A stretch of DNA of 64,000 nucleotides, taken from positions 26,614 through 90,613 of the forward strand of contig CACYFH010000003.1 in the NCBI GenBank assembly GCA_902773635.1. Reading direction: 5' to 3'. Positions 25,746 through 33,885 of the stretch are shown here, in pieces. Made by a program: the position numbers and the translations under genes. The notes under the pieces are model-generated. The model worked only from the letters and a program-made list of their open reading frames with translations. It had not been told where the DNA came from and searched no databases. Numbering within the stretch: the stretch's first letter is position 1; every line of letters starts with the position of its first letter. The stretch comes from an uncultured Ruminococcus sp. (GTDB lineage: Bacteria > Bacillota > Clostridia > Oscillospirales > Acutalibacteraceae).

Positions 25746-26513
25746 ATGCGATATATGATCCTGACCCGACGCAGACTCGGCGTCCTCTTTTCCTGCATGC
25801 TGATCGTCGTGCTCGCGGCGCTCGTTTTCACCTCCACCGCCGGCAGGGTGGTCGAGACGATGGCGGGCGCCGACCGAGAGATCCCGATCTATTACGTCGA
25901 TACGACGGAGAAGGTCTGCGCCGTCTCCTTCGACGCGGCGTGGGGCAATGAGCAGACGGATACCCTTCTCGATATCCTCGACGAATATAAGGTCAAGAGC
26001 ACCTTTTTCCTCGTTCAGCAGTGGGTCGATAAGTACCCCGACGACGTGAAGGAGATCTATTCCCGCGGTCACGACGTGGGCAACCACAGCGCGACCCATC
26101 CGCACATGGCGACCCTCAGCGCCGAGGAACAGCTCGAGGAGATCCGCTCCTGCAACGCCGCTGTCGAGGGCTTGACCGGCAAGTGCCCGACCCTCTTCCG
26201 CGCCCCCTACGGCGAGTATAACGATAATCTGGTGAAGAACCTCAGGAGCGAGGGCATGTACTGCGTTCAGTGGAACATCGACTCTCTCGACTGGAAGGAC
26301 CCGACCCCGGATGAAATGGTCGAGCGGATCAAGAGTAAGCTCTGCCCCGGCTCGATCATCCTCATGCACAACGGCGCGGCCAACACCCCCGAAGCCCTCC
26401 CGCGCATCTTAGAAATGATCCAAAGCGAGGGCTACACCATCGTCCCGATCAGCGAGATCATCCCCCCGGGCGACTACCACACCGACCACGAGGGCAAGAT
26501 GATCCTGGATTAA
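25746..26513 (+). CDS. Polysaccharide deacetylase, PdaB-like
   Basis: A 255-residue membrane-anchored NodB-fold deacetylase. One N-terminal membrane helix (about 12-32) is followed by the catalytic domain with motif 1 VSFDAAWGNEQTD, motif 2 zinc histidines HSATHPH, motif 3 RAPYGEYND, motif 4 DSLDWKD and motif 5 LMHNGA. The SFDAAWG form, lacking the second aspartate of the usual DDG, is seen in the sporulation-linked PdaB branch, so a role in spore or wall peptidoglycan modification is likely. The ATG at 25746 has only a weak GGTGAT site. Confidence 0.88.
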   Translation: MRYMILTRRRLGVLFSCMLIVVLAALVFTSTAGRVVETMAGADREIPIYYVDTTEKVCAVSFDAAWGNEQTDTLLDILDEYKVKSTFFLVQQWVDKYPDDVKEIYSRGHDVGNHSATHPHMATLSAEEQLEEIRSCNAAVEGLTGKCPTLFRAPYGEYNDNLVKNLRSEGMYCVQWNIDSLDWKDPTPDEMVERIKSKLCPGSIILMHNGAANTPEALPRILEMIQSEGYTIVPISEIIPPGDYHTDHEGKMILD

Positions 26514-26521
26514 GAACAAGA

Positions 26522-26790
26522 CGTAGGGATGACCAGCAGTGGCGCTTAGCCAATCGCGGATAGATCCGCGATTGGAGCGCTGTTGCATGGGAGTTGTATG
26601 CCAAATCAAAGATTTGGACAACTCCTCAATTGGTCATCCGCAAAATGCCGGGCGTTTGATTATATCTGTAGGGGACGTCGCCCTCGACGTCCCGCGACGG
26701 GCTGTGCAAACAGATCAAACCATAGATAGGAATTACAACGCTCCTGCATACGGACGGTCTATGACCGTCCCTACAGTTTATCATTACTCA
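26522..26790 (+). repeat. Gene-free stretch with repeat C units and a hairpin
   Basis: Holds GTAGGG-type repeat C units (near 26524, 26670-26700 and 26750-26775), a large imperfect inverted repeat built from CAATCGCGGATAG/CGCGATTGGAGC, and TTGGACAACTCC. No coding frame is convincing. Confidence 0.6.
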
Positions 26791-26798
26791 TCTACAAA

Positions 26799-26829
26799 CA
26801 AAAACGAGCGGCACAAACCGCTCGTTTTT
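26799..26829. terminator. Bidirectional terminator
   Basis: AAAACGAGCGG pairs with CCGCTCGTTTT around a six-base loop, three bases past the stop of the minus-strand gene. Confidence 0.85.
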
Positions 26830-26831
26830 CA

Positions 26832-27338
26832 TTACATATTATACTGTATCGCGTCGAGCACCTGTTCCTTCAGGCGGTCGAGAGGGCTTTTATCGGGGAT
26901 CAACTCGTCCTTACCGAAGGTGTGCTGCGGCAGGGAGGAAGCGGAGTTGAAGCTCTTCATACGGATGACGATGCGCTCATTCTTGACGAGGTCAAAGAGC
27001 TTGTCGATGGTCGGACAGGTCTGCACCGCGCGGATGAGCTGTTCCTTCGTGTGTCTTTGCGGTTGATACGGCGGCTGATTCGGGGAGGGCTCGCCTCTGA
27101 GCCTTGCCGCGTCCATGACCGCCTGACGCACCTGGATTTTCAGGCTGTCGAGCGGGGAAAGGTCGGGGATCTGCTTGGGAGCTTGCTTCGGGAGCGAGGA
27201 AGCGGAGTTGAAGCTCTGCATCTGGATCACGATACCTTCGTTCTTAACGATGGCGAAAAGCCGGTCAATTGACGGACAAAGCTCGATCGCACGCAGGATC
27301 TGTTCGGTTGTGTGTTTGCGGTAGCCGTTAGATTGCAA
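26832..27338 (-). CDS. Unknown protein with an internal tandem domain duplication
   Basis: A 168-residue soluble protein I do not recognise. It consists of two copies of a roughly 68-residue unit, residues 9-76 and 96-164, joined by a proline/glutamine-rich linker. Each copy reads HTxEQ..RA...CP(S/T)IDxLF.(I/L)VKNExIVI and then SFNSASSLP and SPLDxLKxQV. The first half resembles a helix pair, and the SFNSASSLP part is invariant. The start is TTG at 27338 with AGGAGGTG seven bases upstream. There is no signal peptide or membrane helix. It is monocistronic between two terminator/repeat regions. Function cannot be inferred. Confidence 0.8.
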   Translation of the reverse strand: MQSNGYRKHTTEQILRAIELCPSIDRLFAIVKNEGIVIQMQSFNSASSLPKQAPKQIPDLSPLDSLKIQVRQAVMDAARLRGEPSPNQPPYQPQRHTKEQLIRAVQTCPTIDKLFDLVKNERIVIRMKSFNSASSLPQHTFGKDELIPDKSPLDRLKEQVLDAIQYNM

Positions 27339-27376
27339 AAGCTCACCTCCTGTTACAAAGTGATTAAGCTAAGCTT

Positions 27377-27455
27377 AGGCTCCCTTTGGTAAAGGGAGCT
27401 GTCCCCATGAGGGGACTGAGGGATTGTATCAATTGACCGAGCGTCAGCGAGATAC
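27377..27455 (+). repeat. Palindromic repeat A with GACCGAGCGTCAGCGAGATAC tail
   Basis: GGCTCCCTTT/AAAGGGAGC and GTCCCC/GGGGAC hairpins, then GACTGAGGGATTG and a tail of the subtype also present at 29.4 kb. Confidence 0.85.
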
Positions 27456-27557
27456 TTTTTAACTAATGGATACTGACCTACGGTTAACCGTATTCATTGG
27501 TATTATAACTGAAAATGAACTGATTTTCAAGAAAATTTAAACTTATTATGAAGTTTA

Positions 27558-27586
27558 TTTACAATTTTCGGCTTTTGTGGTATTCT
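27558..27586 (+). promoter_or_regulatory. Promoter of the GH25 gene
   Basis: TTTACA (27558-27563) and TATTCT (27581-27586) with a 17-base spacer. Confidence 0.55.
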
Positions 27587-27619
27587 TAATGTACATTTTT
27601 TGGTTAAGAAGGAGCATTT

Positions 27620-28762
27620 ATGGCTTATTTAGATGATAATAACGAGAACCTGACTTCTCAGGGCGACCCGCTGGAGAAGCTCGACCGCGAGCTTGCGGAA
27701 CTGCGGGCGACGCTCGAGCAGATGGACGTGGACGGAAAGCTCCCCGAGGAGGAGATCCCCGCGGATAACTTGCAACAGGACAAGCCCGAACCCGAGCCCG
27801 CCGAGGAAGCGGAAGAAGCGGTCAAAGTCACCAAATCCGCTTCCGATCTGGCAAGCCCCATAAAGCCCGAACCCCCTAAGAAAAGCCGCGCGCCGCTGAT
27901 CGCCGTGATCATCGTGCTGTGCGTCGCCCTCGTGGGCGGTATCGGCTTCGGTATCTACAGAGCCGTTTCCTCTCAGACCCGGTCTCAGGAGACAGACGCC
28001 GCCCAAGGCGAGCTCGTGACCATCAATGATTCCGAGATGGGAACGGTCACGCTCCGACCTGTAGAGGGCGCCGAGATCAGCACCTACAGCGCAGAGAATC
28101 TCAAAAAGGACGCGAACGGCTACTACGAATACTATGAGAACGGCAAGAAGATATCTCACCTCGGCGTCGATCTGAGCGAGTACCAGGGCGAGGTCGATTT
28201 TGAGAAGGTCAAGGCTTCGGGCGTAGAATTCGTCATGCTCCGCATCGGCGGGCGCTTTTACGGAGCCGAGGGTAAGCTCTATGAGGACGGCGCGTTTGAT
28301 ACCTACTATGAGCAGGCGAAGGCGGCAGGTCTCAAGGTTGGCGCGTACTACTTCTCTCAGGCGGCGAGCGTCGCGGACGCACAGGAGGAAGCCGCTCAGA
28401 CGATCAAAAAGCTCAACGGCAGAACGCTCGATTACCCCGTCGCCTTCGACTGGGAGAACATCGGCGATGATGAAGCCCGCACCGACGGCGTCACCGGCGC
28501 AGAGCTGACGAGTATCGCGGAAGCCTTCTGCGACGCGATCAATGAAGCGGGCTACAAGTCGATCGTCTACGCGAACGCGGGTCAGATGTTCGTCATGTAT
28601 GATTTCGAGACCATGAAGAACTATGATTTCTGGCTTGCCGACTACCGCGAATTCCCGACGATGTACTATAACTACGATATGTGGCAGTACGCCACCGACG
28701 GCGCCGTCGACGGCATCGAGGGCGAAGTCGACCTGAACATCAGCTTCACGGATTTTACATAG
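27620..28762 (+). CDS. Membrane-anchored GH25 family lysozyme
   Basis: A 380-residue muramidase-type protein. A cytoplasmic N-terminal region of about 90 residues is highly charged with a coiled-coil-like stretch (LEKLDRELAELRATLEQM). It is followed by one membrane helix (about 92-115), a linker, and the GH25 catalytic domain from about 170 with HLGVDLSEYQGEVDFEKVK, AYYFSQA, VAFDWENIGDDE and the C-terminal YDMWQYA. The acidic active-site residues of the family are in place. The domain should face outside and cleave MurNAc-GlcNAc bonds during wall remodelling. The long acidic cytoplasmic part is unusual for a plain lysozyme. Confidence 0.9.
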   Translation: MAYLDDNNENLTSQGDPLEKLDRELAELRATLEQMDVDGKLPEEEIPADNLQQDKPEPEPAEEAEEAVKVTKSASDLASPIKPEPPKKSRAPLIAVIIVLCVALVGGIGFGIYRAVSSQTRSQETDAAQGELVTINDSEMGTVTLRPVEGAEISTYSAENLKKDANGYYEYYENGKKISHLGVDLSEYQGEVDFEKVKASGVEFVMLRIGGRFYGAEGKLYEDGAFDTYYEQAKAAGLKVGAYYFSQAASVADAQEEAAQTIKKLNGRTLDYPVAFDWENIGDDEARTDGVTGAELTSIAEAFCDAINEAGYKSIVYANAGQMFVMYDFETMKNYDFWLADYREFPTMYYNYDMWQYATDGAVDGIEGEVDLNISFTDFT

Positions 28763-28817
28763 CCTCCCTTTTCTAAGGGAGCTGTCAGTGGACGCTTATG
28801 TCCGCCTGACTGAGGGT
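28762..28817 (+). repeat. Degenerate palindromic repeat A
   Basis: GCCTCCCTTTTCTAAGGGAGC and GTCAGTGGACG...CGCCTGACTGAGGG in the gap between the GH25 gene and luxS; it may act as a terminator. Confidence 0.6.
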
Positions 28818-28845
28818 TAAATATAAAAACAAATTGGAGGAACCT

Positions 28846-29370
28846 ATGAAAACCATCGAAAGCTTTTCCGTAGACCATACCCGCATTATCCCCGGCATCT
28901 TCAAGAGCCGTGCGGATCACGTCGGCGGCGATACGGTCACGACCTATGATATCCGGCTGAAAAAGCCCAACCGCGAGCCCGTGATCGACGTGGCGGCAAT
29001 GCACTCGCTCGAGCACATCATCGCGACCTACCTTCGCAACGATCCCGACTGGCAGGATGAGGTCATCTACTGGGGACCGATGGGCTGTCTGACCGGCTTC
29101 TACCTGATTTTGAAGGGCAGCCGCTCCCCGCGCGAGATATACGACCTGCTCCTTCGCGCCTTCAAGGCGGTTGCGGACGCGGACACCGTCCCCGGCGCGA
29201 CGCCCGTCAACTGCGGCCATTACCTGATGCATAACCTCAACATGGCGAAGTGGTACGCCGCTGAGTTCGCTTCCTATCTGGAGGAGAACGGTTCTAAGGA
29301 CGAGATCTTCGAGTACCCCAAGACCGAGCGCCTCGTCACGGATGAAGGTCATCATTTCTATGATTCGTAA
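28846..29370 (+). CDS. luxS: S-ribosylhomocysteine lyase
   Basis: Cleaves S-ribosylhomocysteine to homocysteine and DPD, the precursor of autoinducer-2, in the activated methyl cycle. The 174 residues show the iron/zinc-binding HSLEHI (about 57-62), the GPMGCLTGFYLI segment with the conserved catalytic cysteine near 84 and NCGHYLMHNL near 125 carrying the third metal ligand. The ATG at 28846 follows a GGAGG site; the frame reaches 28834 through the site itself. No pfs gene is adjacent. Confidence 0.95.
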   Translation: MKTIESFSVDHTRIIPGIFKSRADHVGGDTVTTYDIRLKKPNREPVIDVAAMHSLEHIIATYLRNDPDWQDEVIYWGPMGCLTGFYLILKGSRSPREIYDLLLRAFKAVADADTVPGATPVNCGHYLMHNLNMAKWYAAEFASYLEENGSKDEIFEYPKTERLVTDEGHHFYDS

Positions 29371-29382
29371 ACACGGATTTTC

Positions 29383-29562
29383 AGATAAGAAATAAGAACC
29401 CTTCCGAGTTCAATATCATTAAGTTAGGCAGAGGCTCCCTTTGGTAAAGGGAGCTGTCGGCGTTAGCCGACTGAGGGATTGCATCAATTGACCGAGCGTC
29501 AGCGAGATACATTTCTTAACTTAATGATATTGCCTTCCGGGTTCTTATTTCTTCGTTTGTTT
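29383..29562. repeat. Repeat A copy enclosed in a long inverted repeat
   Basis: A repeat A copy (29432-29510) is flanked by inverted arms. The left arm, about 29383-29428, includes AAGAAATAAGAACCC and CAATATCATTAAGTTA; the right arm, about 29516-29562, is its complement with few mismatches. The whole 180 bases could form one long hairpin or a miniature-element-like unit. Confidence 0.75.
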
Positions 29563-29772
29563 TTATTGAAACATTTCCTTTGTGCTGTTGAAAAGATCCT
29601 CCATCGCGTCGGCTACCTTGCCCGCCTTTTTCTGCAGGGTGCGCTTGCTGTTGTTCATCAGTACCGCCGAGACCGCGCTGACCGCGACGCCCGCCGCGAG
29701 ACCGCCGAGGATGCACTTTAAGTGACCGCCCTTCTTTTCGTTACAGCAGTTGTTACCTTTTGATTTTTGCAT
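29563..29772 (-). CDS. Small membrane protein of unknown function
   Basis: A 69-residue protein with an AAAAGGAGG ribosome site 7 bases before its ATG, which argues it is real. It starts MQKSKGNNCCNEKKGG, then has one glycine/alanine-rich membrane helix (about 20-40, CILGGLAAGVAVSAVSAVL) and a basic amphipathic tail. It is similar in layout to YtxH-like proteins, but no firm family is recognised. It is transcribed divergently from trmL, 74 bases apart. Confidence 0.7.
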   Translation of the reverse strand: MQKSKGNNCCNEKKGGHLKCILGGLAAGVAVSAVSAVLMNNSKRTLQKKAGKVADAMEDLFNSTKEMFQ

Positions 29773-29846
29773 GCGTTTTACCTCCTTTTGAGGTTATTTT
29801 TCGCAAAAATCATTCAAAATATTCCGAAAAAATGAGGTTGTGAATT

Positions 29847-30377
29847 TTGGAAAAAAACGAGAAAAAAACGCTGAATATCGTTCTTTTTGAGCCGGAAATC
29901 CCTCAAAACACGGGAAATATCGCCCGAACCTGCGCCGCGACCGGCGCAAGGCTCCATCTGGTGCGCCCCTTCGGTTTTGAGATCACCGACCGCAATTTAA
30001 AGCGCGCCGGACTGGATTACTGGTATCTGGTGGATATCACCTACTACGACAGCATCGACGATTTTTTTGAGAAAACCGCAGGCGGTGAGTACTTTTTCTT
30101 CTCCACCAAGGCGCGAAAGACCCACAGCGAGGTCAGCTACCCCGACGGCGCGTACATCATCTTCGGCAAGGAGACCCGCGGTATCCCGGAGCACGTTCTC
30201 ATGCGCTATCCCGACCGCTGCGTCCGCATCCCGATGATCGACGAGGCGCGTTCGCTGAATCTCGCGAACTCCGTCGCCGTCGGGTGCTACGAGGTGCTCC
30301 GACAGTGGAACTACCCCGAATTGCAGACAAAGGGCGAGCTCCACCGTCACAAGTGGCAAGCAACCGATGACCGCTAA
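29847..30377 (+). CDS. trmL: tRNA (cytidine34-2'-O)-methyltransferase
   Basis: SPOUT-family enzyme 2'-O-methylating the wobble base of tRNA-Leu. The 176 residues have motif 1 FEPEIPQNTGNIARTCAATG near residue 14, motif 2 YIIFGKETRGIPE near 104 and motif 3 RIPMIDEARSLNLANSVAVG near 128. The start is TTG at 29847 after a TGAGGTTG site. The C-terminus runs directly into a heptanucleotide array that begins at the stop codon. Confidence 0.94.
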   Translation: MEKNEKKTLNIVLFEPEIPQNTGNIARTCAATGARLHLVRPFGFEITDRNLKRAGLDYWYLVDITYYDSIDDFFEKTAGGEYFFFSTKARKTHSEVSYPDGAYIIFGKETRGIPEHVLMRYPDRCVRIPMIDEARSLNLANSVAVGCYEVLRQWNYPELQTKGELHRHKWQATDDR

Positions 30378-30436
30378 CCACCAACTACCAATTATCAACT
30401 ACCAACCAGCAACTAGCGACCGGCAACTAACAACCC
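30374..30436 (+). repeat. Heptanucleotide tandem array, AACTACC/AACCAGC type
   Basis: Nine 7-base units from the trmL stop onward (AACCACC, AACTACC, AATTATC, AACCAGC, GACCGGC). Confidence 0.85.
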
Positions 30437-30518
30437 TTTTAGTGAATTTACATGTACAATCGGTCTGATCCTTGTACACTTTGCCGATTTTGCGTGTTTT
30501 TTCTTTTGCGGAAAATAA

Positions 30519-30547
30519 TTGACAATTCAATAGAGTATTATTACATT
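30519..30547 (+). promoter_or_regulatory. Promoter of the Na/Pi cotransporter
   Basis: TTGACA (30519-30524) and TACATT (30542-30547) with a 17-base spacer. Confidence 0.6.
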
Positions 30548-30642
30548 AGGGTAATTTGATGATTACCCGCGATTGTAAACAGGATATCGCTGAGCGGTAT
30601 CCGCATTACAGCTCGTTTGAGCTGCATTCTACGGAGTTACAT

Positions 30643-32292
30643 ATGAATCTGGTTGAATTGTTATTTACGGTTTTGGGTGGTCTGGGATTGTTTTTCCTGG
30701 GCATGAAGTACATGGGCGAAGGACTGGAGCTCGCCGCCGGAAACAAGCTGAGAGCGCTTTTGGAGAAAATCACCTCCAACAAGTATCTCGGTATGCTGGT
30801 CGGCTTGGTCGTCACGGCGGTGATCCAAAGCTCGTCGGCTACCGACGCGATGCTGGTCGGCTTTACGAACGCGGGTCTTATGGAGCTTGCTCAAACGGTC
30901 GGCATCCTCTTCGGCGCTAAGATCGGAACCTGCGTTACCTCGGTGCTGCTGTCGTTTGATATCAAGACCATTGTTCCGCTGTTCATCTTCCTCGGCGTTA
31001 TCGTCATGATGTTCGTCAAGAAGAACAACTACAAGTATTACGGTCAGATCCTCGCGGGCTTCGGCATTCTCTTTTTCGGTATGAGCATGATGTCCGGCGC
31101 GCTGAAGAGCCTGAACGAGGACGGCCTGATCAACAACATTCTCTCCAGCATCAACAACCCCTTTGTGGGTGTGCTGATCGGAACTGCCGTGACCGCGGTA
31201 ATCCAAAGCTCCTCCGCTTCCGTGGGTATTCTGATGGCGCTGGGTGCAGCGGGCGCGATCAACGTGGAGCAGGCGATCTTTATCGTTTACGGCATGAATC
31301 TCGGCGCGTGTATGCCGGCGTTCCTGTCCGCCGCGGGCGCGAAGCGCAACGCAAAACAGGTTGCGATCCTGAATATGCTGATCACGCTGTCCGGCGTGAT
31401 CGTGATCGTACCGCTGACGATGCTCCTTCCCGTGGCGAGTACGATTGAAAAAATCCTGCCCGGCAACGCCGCCGCGCAGATATCGGCTTCTCATATCTTC
31501 TTCAACGTCGTGATGATGGTGCTTCTGCTGCCGTTCTCAAATCTGCTCGTCAAGCTGACGCAGAAGATCCTGCCTTATCATGAGGACCCGGAGAAGGACA
31601 AGATGGCGGTCGAATTCATCGACAACCGTATTCTGACCACGCCTCCGATGGCGGTATTGCAGTGTGAGAAGGAGGTCGCCCGCATGAGCCGCCTCGTTCA
31701 GAAGAACTATAACCGCGCGATGATCGCGTTCTTTGATAGGGACGTGGATTCCATCGGAAAGGTGCTCGAACGCGAGAAGGTCATCGACTTTTTGAGTAAA
31801 GAGATCACGGACTACATCGTAAAGCTCAACGCTTTGGACGTTAAGGATCACGACCGTCAGGTCGTAGCGGCGATGTACAGCGCGATCCAGGATCTGGAGC
31901 GTATCGGCGACCATGCGGAGAATATCGTCGAATATGCGCGATCGGTCATAGAGGAGAACCTGCAGTTCTCCGAGGACGCACAGAAGGAGCTGCACGACAT
32001 CGTTGACAAGTGCCGCTCGCTCATGGAGCTGAGCTTTGCGATGTTCAACGCGCAGGGCGCTTCCCCCGAGCTGATCGAGCACATCATCAAGATCGAGGAC
32101 AGCGTAGACGACGCGAAGGACGAGTACAAGCAGCGCCACATCACCCGTATGGACGCGGGTATCTGTGACGCGGTCGCCGGCACGACCTTCCTGAACATGC
32201 TCATCGACATCGAGCGTATCGGCGACCACGCGATCAACGTGGCGTTCGCCATCCCGAACCGCCAGCAGAGCGTGATCTCCACGGCAGTATAA
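30643..32292 (+). CDS. Na+/phosphate cotransporter family protein with PhoU-like domain
   Basis: A 549-residue membrane transporter of the NptA/YjbB type. Residues 1-310 hold the two repeated transport halves, each with a QSSSA motif (VIQSSSATDAML and VIQSSSASVGIL) and eight or more helices, starting with GGLGLFFLGMKYMGEGLE. Residues 350-549 form a PhoU-like helical bundle with LERIGDHAENI and IERIGDHAINV. Such proteins move phosphate with sodium, possibly outward, with the PhoU part regulating. The ATG at 30643 has a CGGAG site; an ATG at 30556 gives an atypical extension. Confidence 0.92.
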   Translation: MNLVELLFTVLGGLGLFFLGMKYMGEGLELAAGNKLRALLEKITSNKYLGMLVGLVVTAVIQSSSATDAMLVGFTNAGLMELAQTVGILFGAKIGTCVTSVLLSFDIKTIVPLFIFLGVIVMMFVKKNNYKYYGQILAGFGILFFGMSMMSGALKSLNEDGLINNILSSINNPFVGVLIGTAVTAVIQSSSASVGILMALGAAGAINVEQAIFIVYGMNLGACMPAFLSAAGAKRNAKQVAILNMLITLSGVIVIVPLTMLLPVASTIEKILPGNAAAQISASHIFFNVVMMVLLLPFSNLLVKLTQKILPYHEDPEKDKMAVEFIDNRILTTPPMAVLQCEKEVARMSRLVQKNYNRAMIAFFDRDVDSIGKVLEREKVIDFLSKEITDYIVKLNALDVKDHDRQVVAAMYSAIQDLERIGDHAENIVEYARSVIEENLQFSEDAQKELHDIVDKCRSLMELSFAMFNAQGASPELIEHIIKIEDSVDDAKDEYKQRHITRMDAGICDAVAGTTFLNMLIDIERIGDHAINVAFAIPNRQQSVISTAV

Positions 32293-32341
32293 TAATTGTA
32301 TAAGTAAGGCGGCGAGGTAACTCGCCGCTGACAGCAGCGGC

Positions 32342-32373
32342 ATGCGCCTGTCTAAAGATGTAGACAGGCGCAT
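32342..32373 (+). terminator. Strong hairpin after the Na/Pi gene
   Basis: ATGCGCCTGTCTA pairs perfectly with TAGACAGGCGCAT. The following tract is weak (TATATG), so it may be a processing or stability hairpin rather than a true terminator. Confidence 0.6.
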
Positions 32374-32464
32374 TATATGTATCTGTATAACAGCGGCTTG
32401 CTGATGCAGGAGACGATCGGAGATAAGATTCTCAATAATAGCTATACTAAGGAAGTGTCGATTT

Positions 32465-33160
32465 ATGTTTTACATCATCAGAATTATATTCATTGTCATT
32501 GTGGTATTACCGCTTGGATTAATAGTAATCAAGCATTTCAGGAGGCAGATAGCAAAGGGAAAAAAATACACCAAGCTTCAGTATTATGTTATCGTTTACA
32601 GCATCACGCTGTCTGTTTTCCTGTTATCTGCGCTCAGTTTTATTCCGTTTGAAGCATCTTTTATCAGATTTGATTCCGTTGAGGATTCATTAAAATATAA
32701 ATGGATCGACACAAAAAATATTACCGTCCATTATGAGGATGACTGCGCCTTTGCGGCAAGGGGTTTAAGGGATTTATATGCATTTGATAAGAATAATGAC
32801 GGTTTTGGATTCGTGAACAATCACGCAAAGAAGGAAATTTATCATAACTATGCTGTTGAAGATAATATTTATCTTGATTTGCACGCTGTGTATCAAAAAG
32901 ACGATAATAAAACTTTTTATGTGTTGAACTATTATAATAAAGACTATCAAGAGGGTTTTATTGATTGCGAAAGTTTAGATTTCAATTATTTTGCTGAACC
33001 GGAATACGACTTTAAAAATCTCGACCTTTACACCAAATATCAAAAATATGCCGTATGTGACGGTGAACCCTTAAAGATCATCAAGTTGAAATACGGCGAT
33101 CTGCAGGAGACGCTGGTCATAGGAAATAAGATTGTGATAAACAATGTTCTTTATTATTGA
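32465..33160 (+). CDS. AT-rich orphan membrane protein
   Basis: A 231-residue protein I do not recognise. There are two N-terminal membrane helices (about 2-24 and 42-63), then an extracellular domain of about 165 residues rich in Asp, Asn, Tyr and Lys. The gene is far more AT-rich than its neighbours, with A/T-ending codons dominating, unlike the GC-ending usage elsewhere; this suggests recent acquisition. A TAAGGAAG ribosome site lies upstream of the ATG. It sits beside a field of duplicated hairpins and repeat fragments. Confidence 0.7.
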   Translation: MFYIIRIIFIVIVVLPLGLIVIKHFRRQIAKGKKYTKLQYYVIVYSITLSVFLLSALSFIPFEASFIRFDSVEDSLKYKWIDTKNITVHYEDDCAFAARGLRDLYAFDKNNDGFGFVNNHAKKEIYHNYAVEDNIYLDLHAVYQKDDNKTFYVLNYYNKDYQEGFIDCESLDFNYFAEPEYDFKNLDLYTKYQKYAVCDGEPLKIIKLKYGDLQETLVIGNKIVINNVLYY

Positions 33161-33253
33161 CGGCTCGATTTTTTCTAATGTGCACTTCATTTTTTTGATA
33201 TTCATTCTTACTTATAGGAATCGTTAAACCCTTCTTAATAAAATCGAATATAC

Positions 33254-33296
33254 AAATAAAAGCTGTCAGTTTTTCCGAGACTGACAGCTTTTATTT
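33254..33296 (+). terminator. Terminator-like hairpin, copy 1 of an exact duplicate
   Basis: AAAAGCTGTCAG/CTGACAGCTTTT stem followed by ATTT, downstream of the AT-rich gene. The same 43 bases recur at 33654. Confidence 0.8.
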
Positions 33297-33653
33297 CAGA
33301 CTGTAGAAAAACCTTTCCAGCCCCTTCTGACGGGCACGCGGCAGGACTACTAACAGGGATATTTGCTGTAGTGATAGATTGTAGGGACGGTCATTGACCG
33401 TCCGCGTGTAGGAGCGTATTATTTCCTATCTGCGGCTTAATCTGCTATCAACGCCCGGCATTCTGCGGATGACCAATGGTCATCCCTACGATCATCCTAC
33501 AACGTTCATCGAGGCAGTCGTGGATTATTACAATGCGTTGCGTTATCTCTTCCCCGCAGAAAGATAATTACTCCTCACTGATGTGCATGTTGCCGCTCCC
33601 GCGACATGCATGTCCGTCAGAGGGTGCTCGCAAACTATTTTTTCGACAAACTG
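33297..33653 (+). other. Gene-free segment between duplicated hairpins
   Basis: No convincing coding frame. It contains a repeat C unit at about 33381-33410 (GTAGGGACGGTCATTGACCG) and scattered short matches to other intergenic DNA in this window, such as a TTTTTTCGACAAACTG-like piece also seen near 57.5 kb. Confidence 0.6.
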
Positions 33654-33696
33654 AAATAAAAGCTGTCAGTTTTTCCGAGACTGACAGCTTTTATTT
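33654..33696 (+). terminator. Terminator-like hairpin, copy 2
   Basis: Identical over 43 bases to 33254-33296. No gene ends just before it, so it probably arose by duplication of the first copy. Confidence 0.75.
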
Positions 33697-33796
33697 ATAA
33701 CCAGTGATCAAACGATGTTCAGGAGGAGTAAATTAGGGCTAAAACCGAGTAAATAAACCGTTTCCCTTCAAAAAGTGGCAAAACCGCATAAAGCCT

Positions 33797-33824
33797 AAGA
33801 TTCTTCGCTGCGCTCAGGATGACA
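33797..33824 (-). repeat. Repeat F (CTGTCATCCTGAG type), inverted copy
   Basis: CTGTCATCCTGAGCGCAGCG... on the minus strand. Another copy lies at 57572. Confidence 0.6.
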
Positions 33825-33885
33825 GACTTACTGAAAAGTTACAGAAAAACAACTAAATTAGATTCACGTGATACCGTGACGGTCT

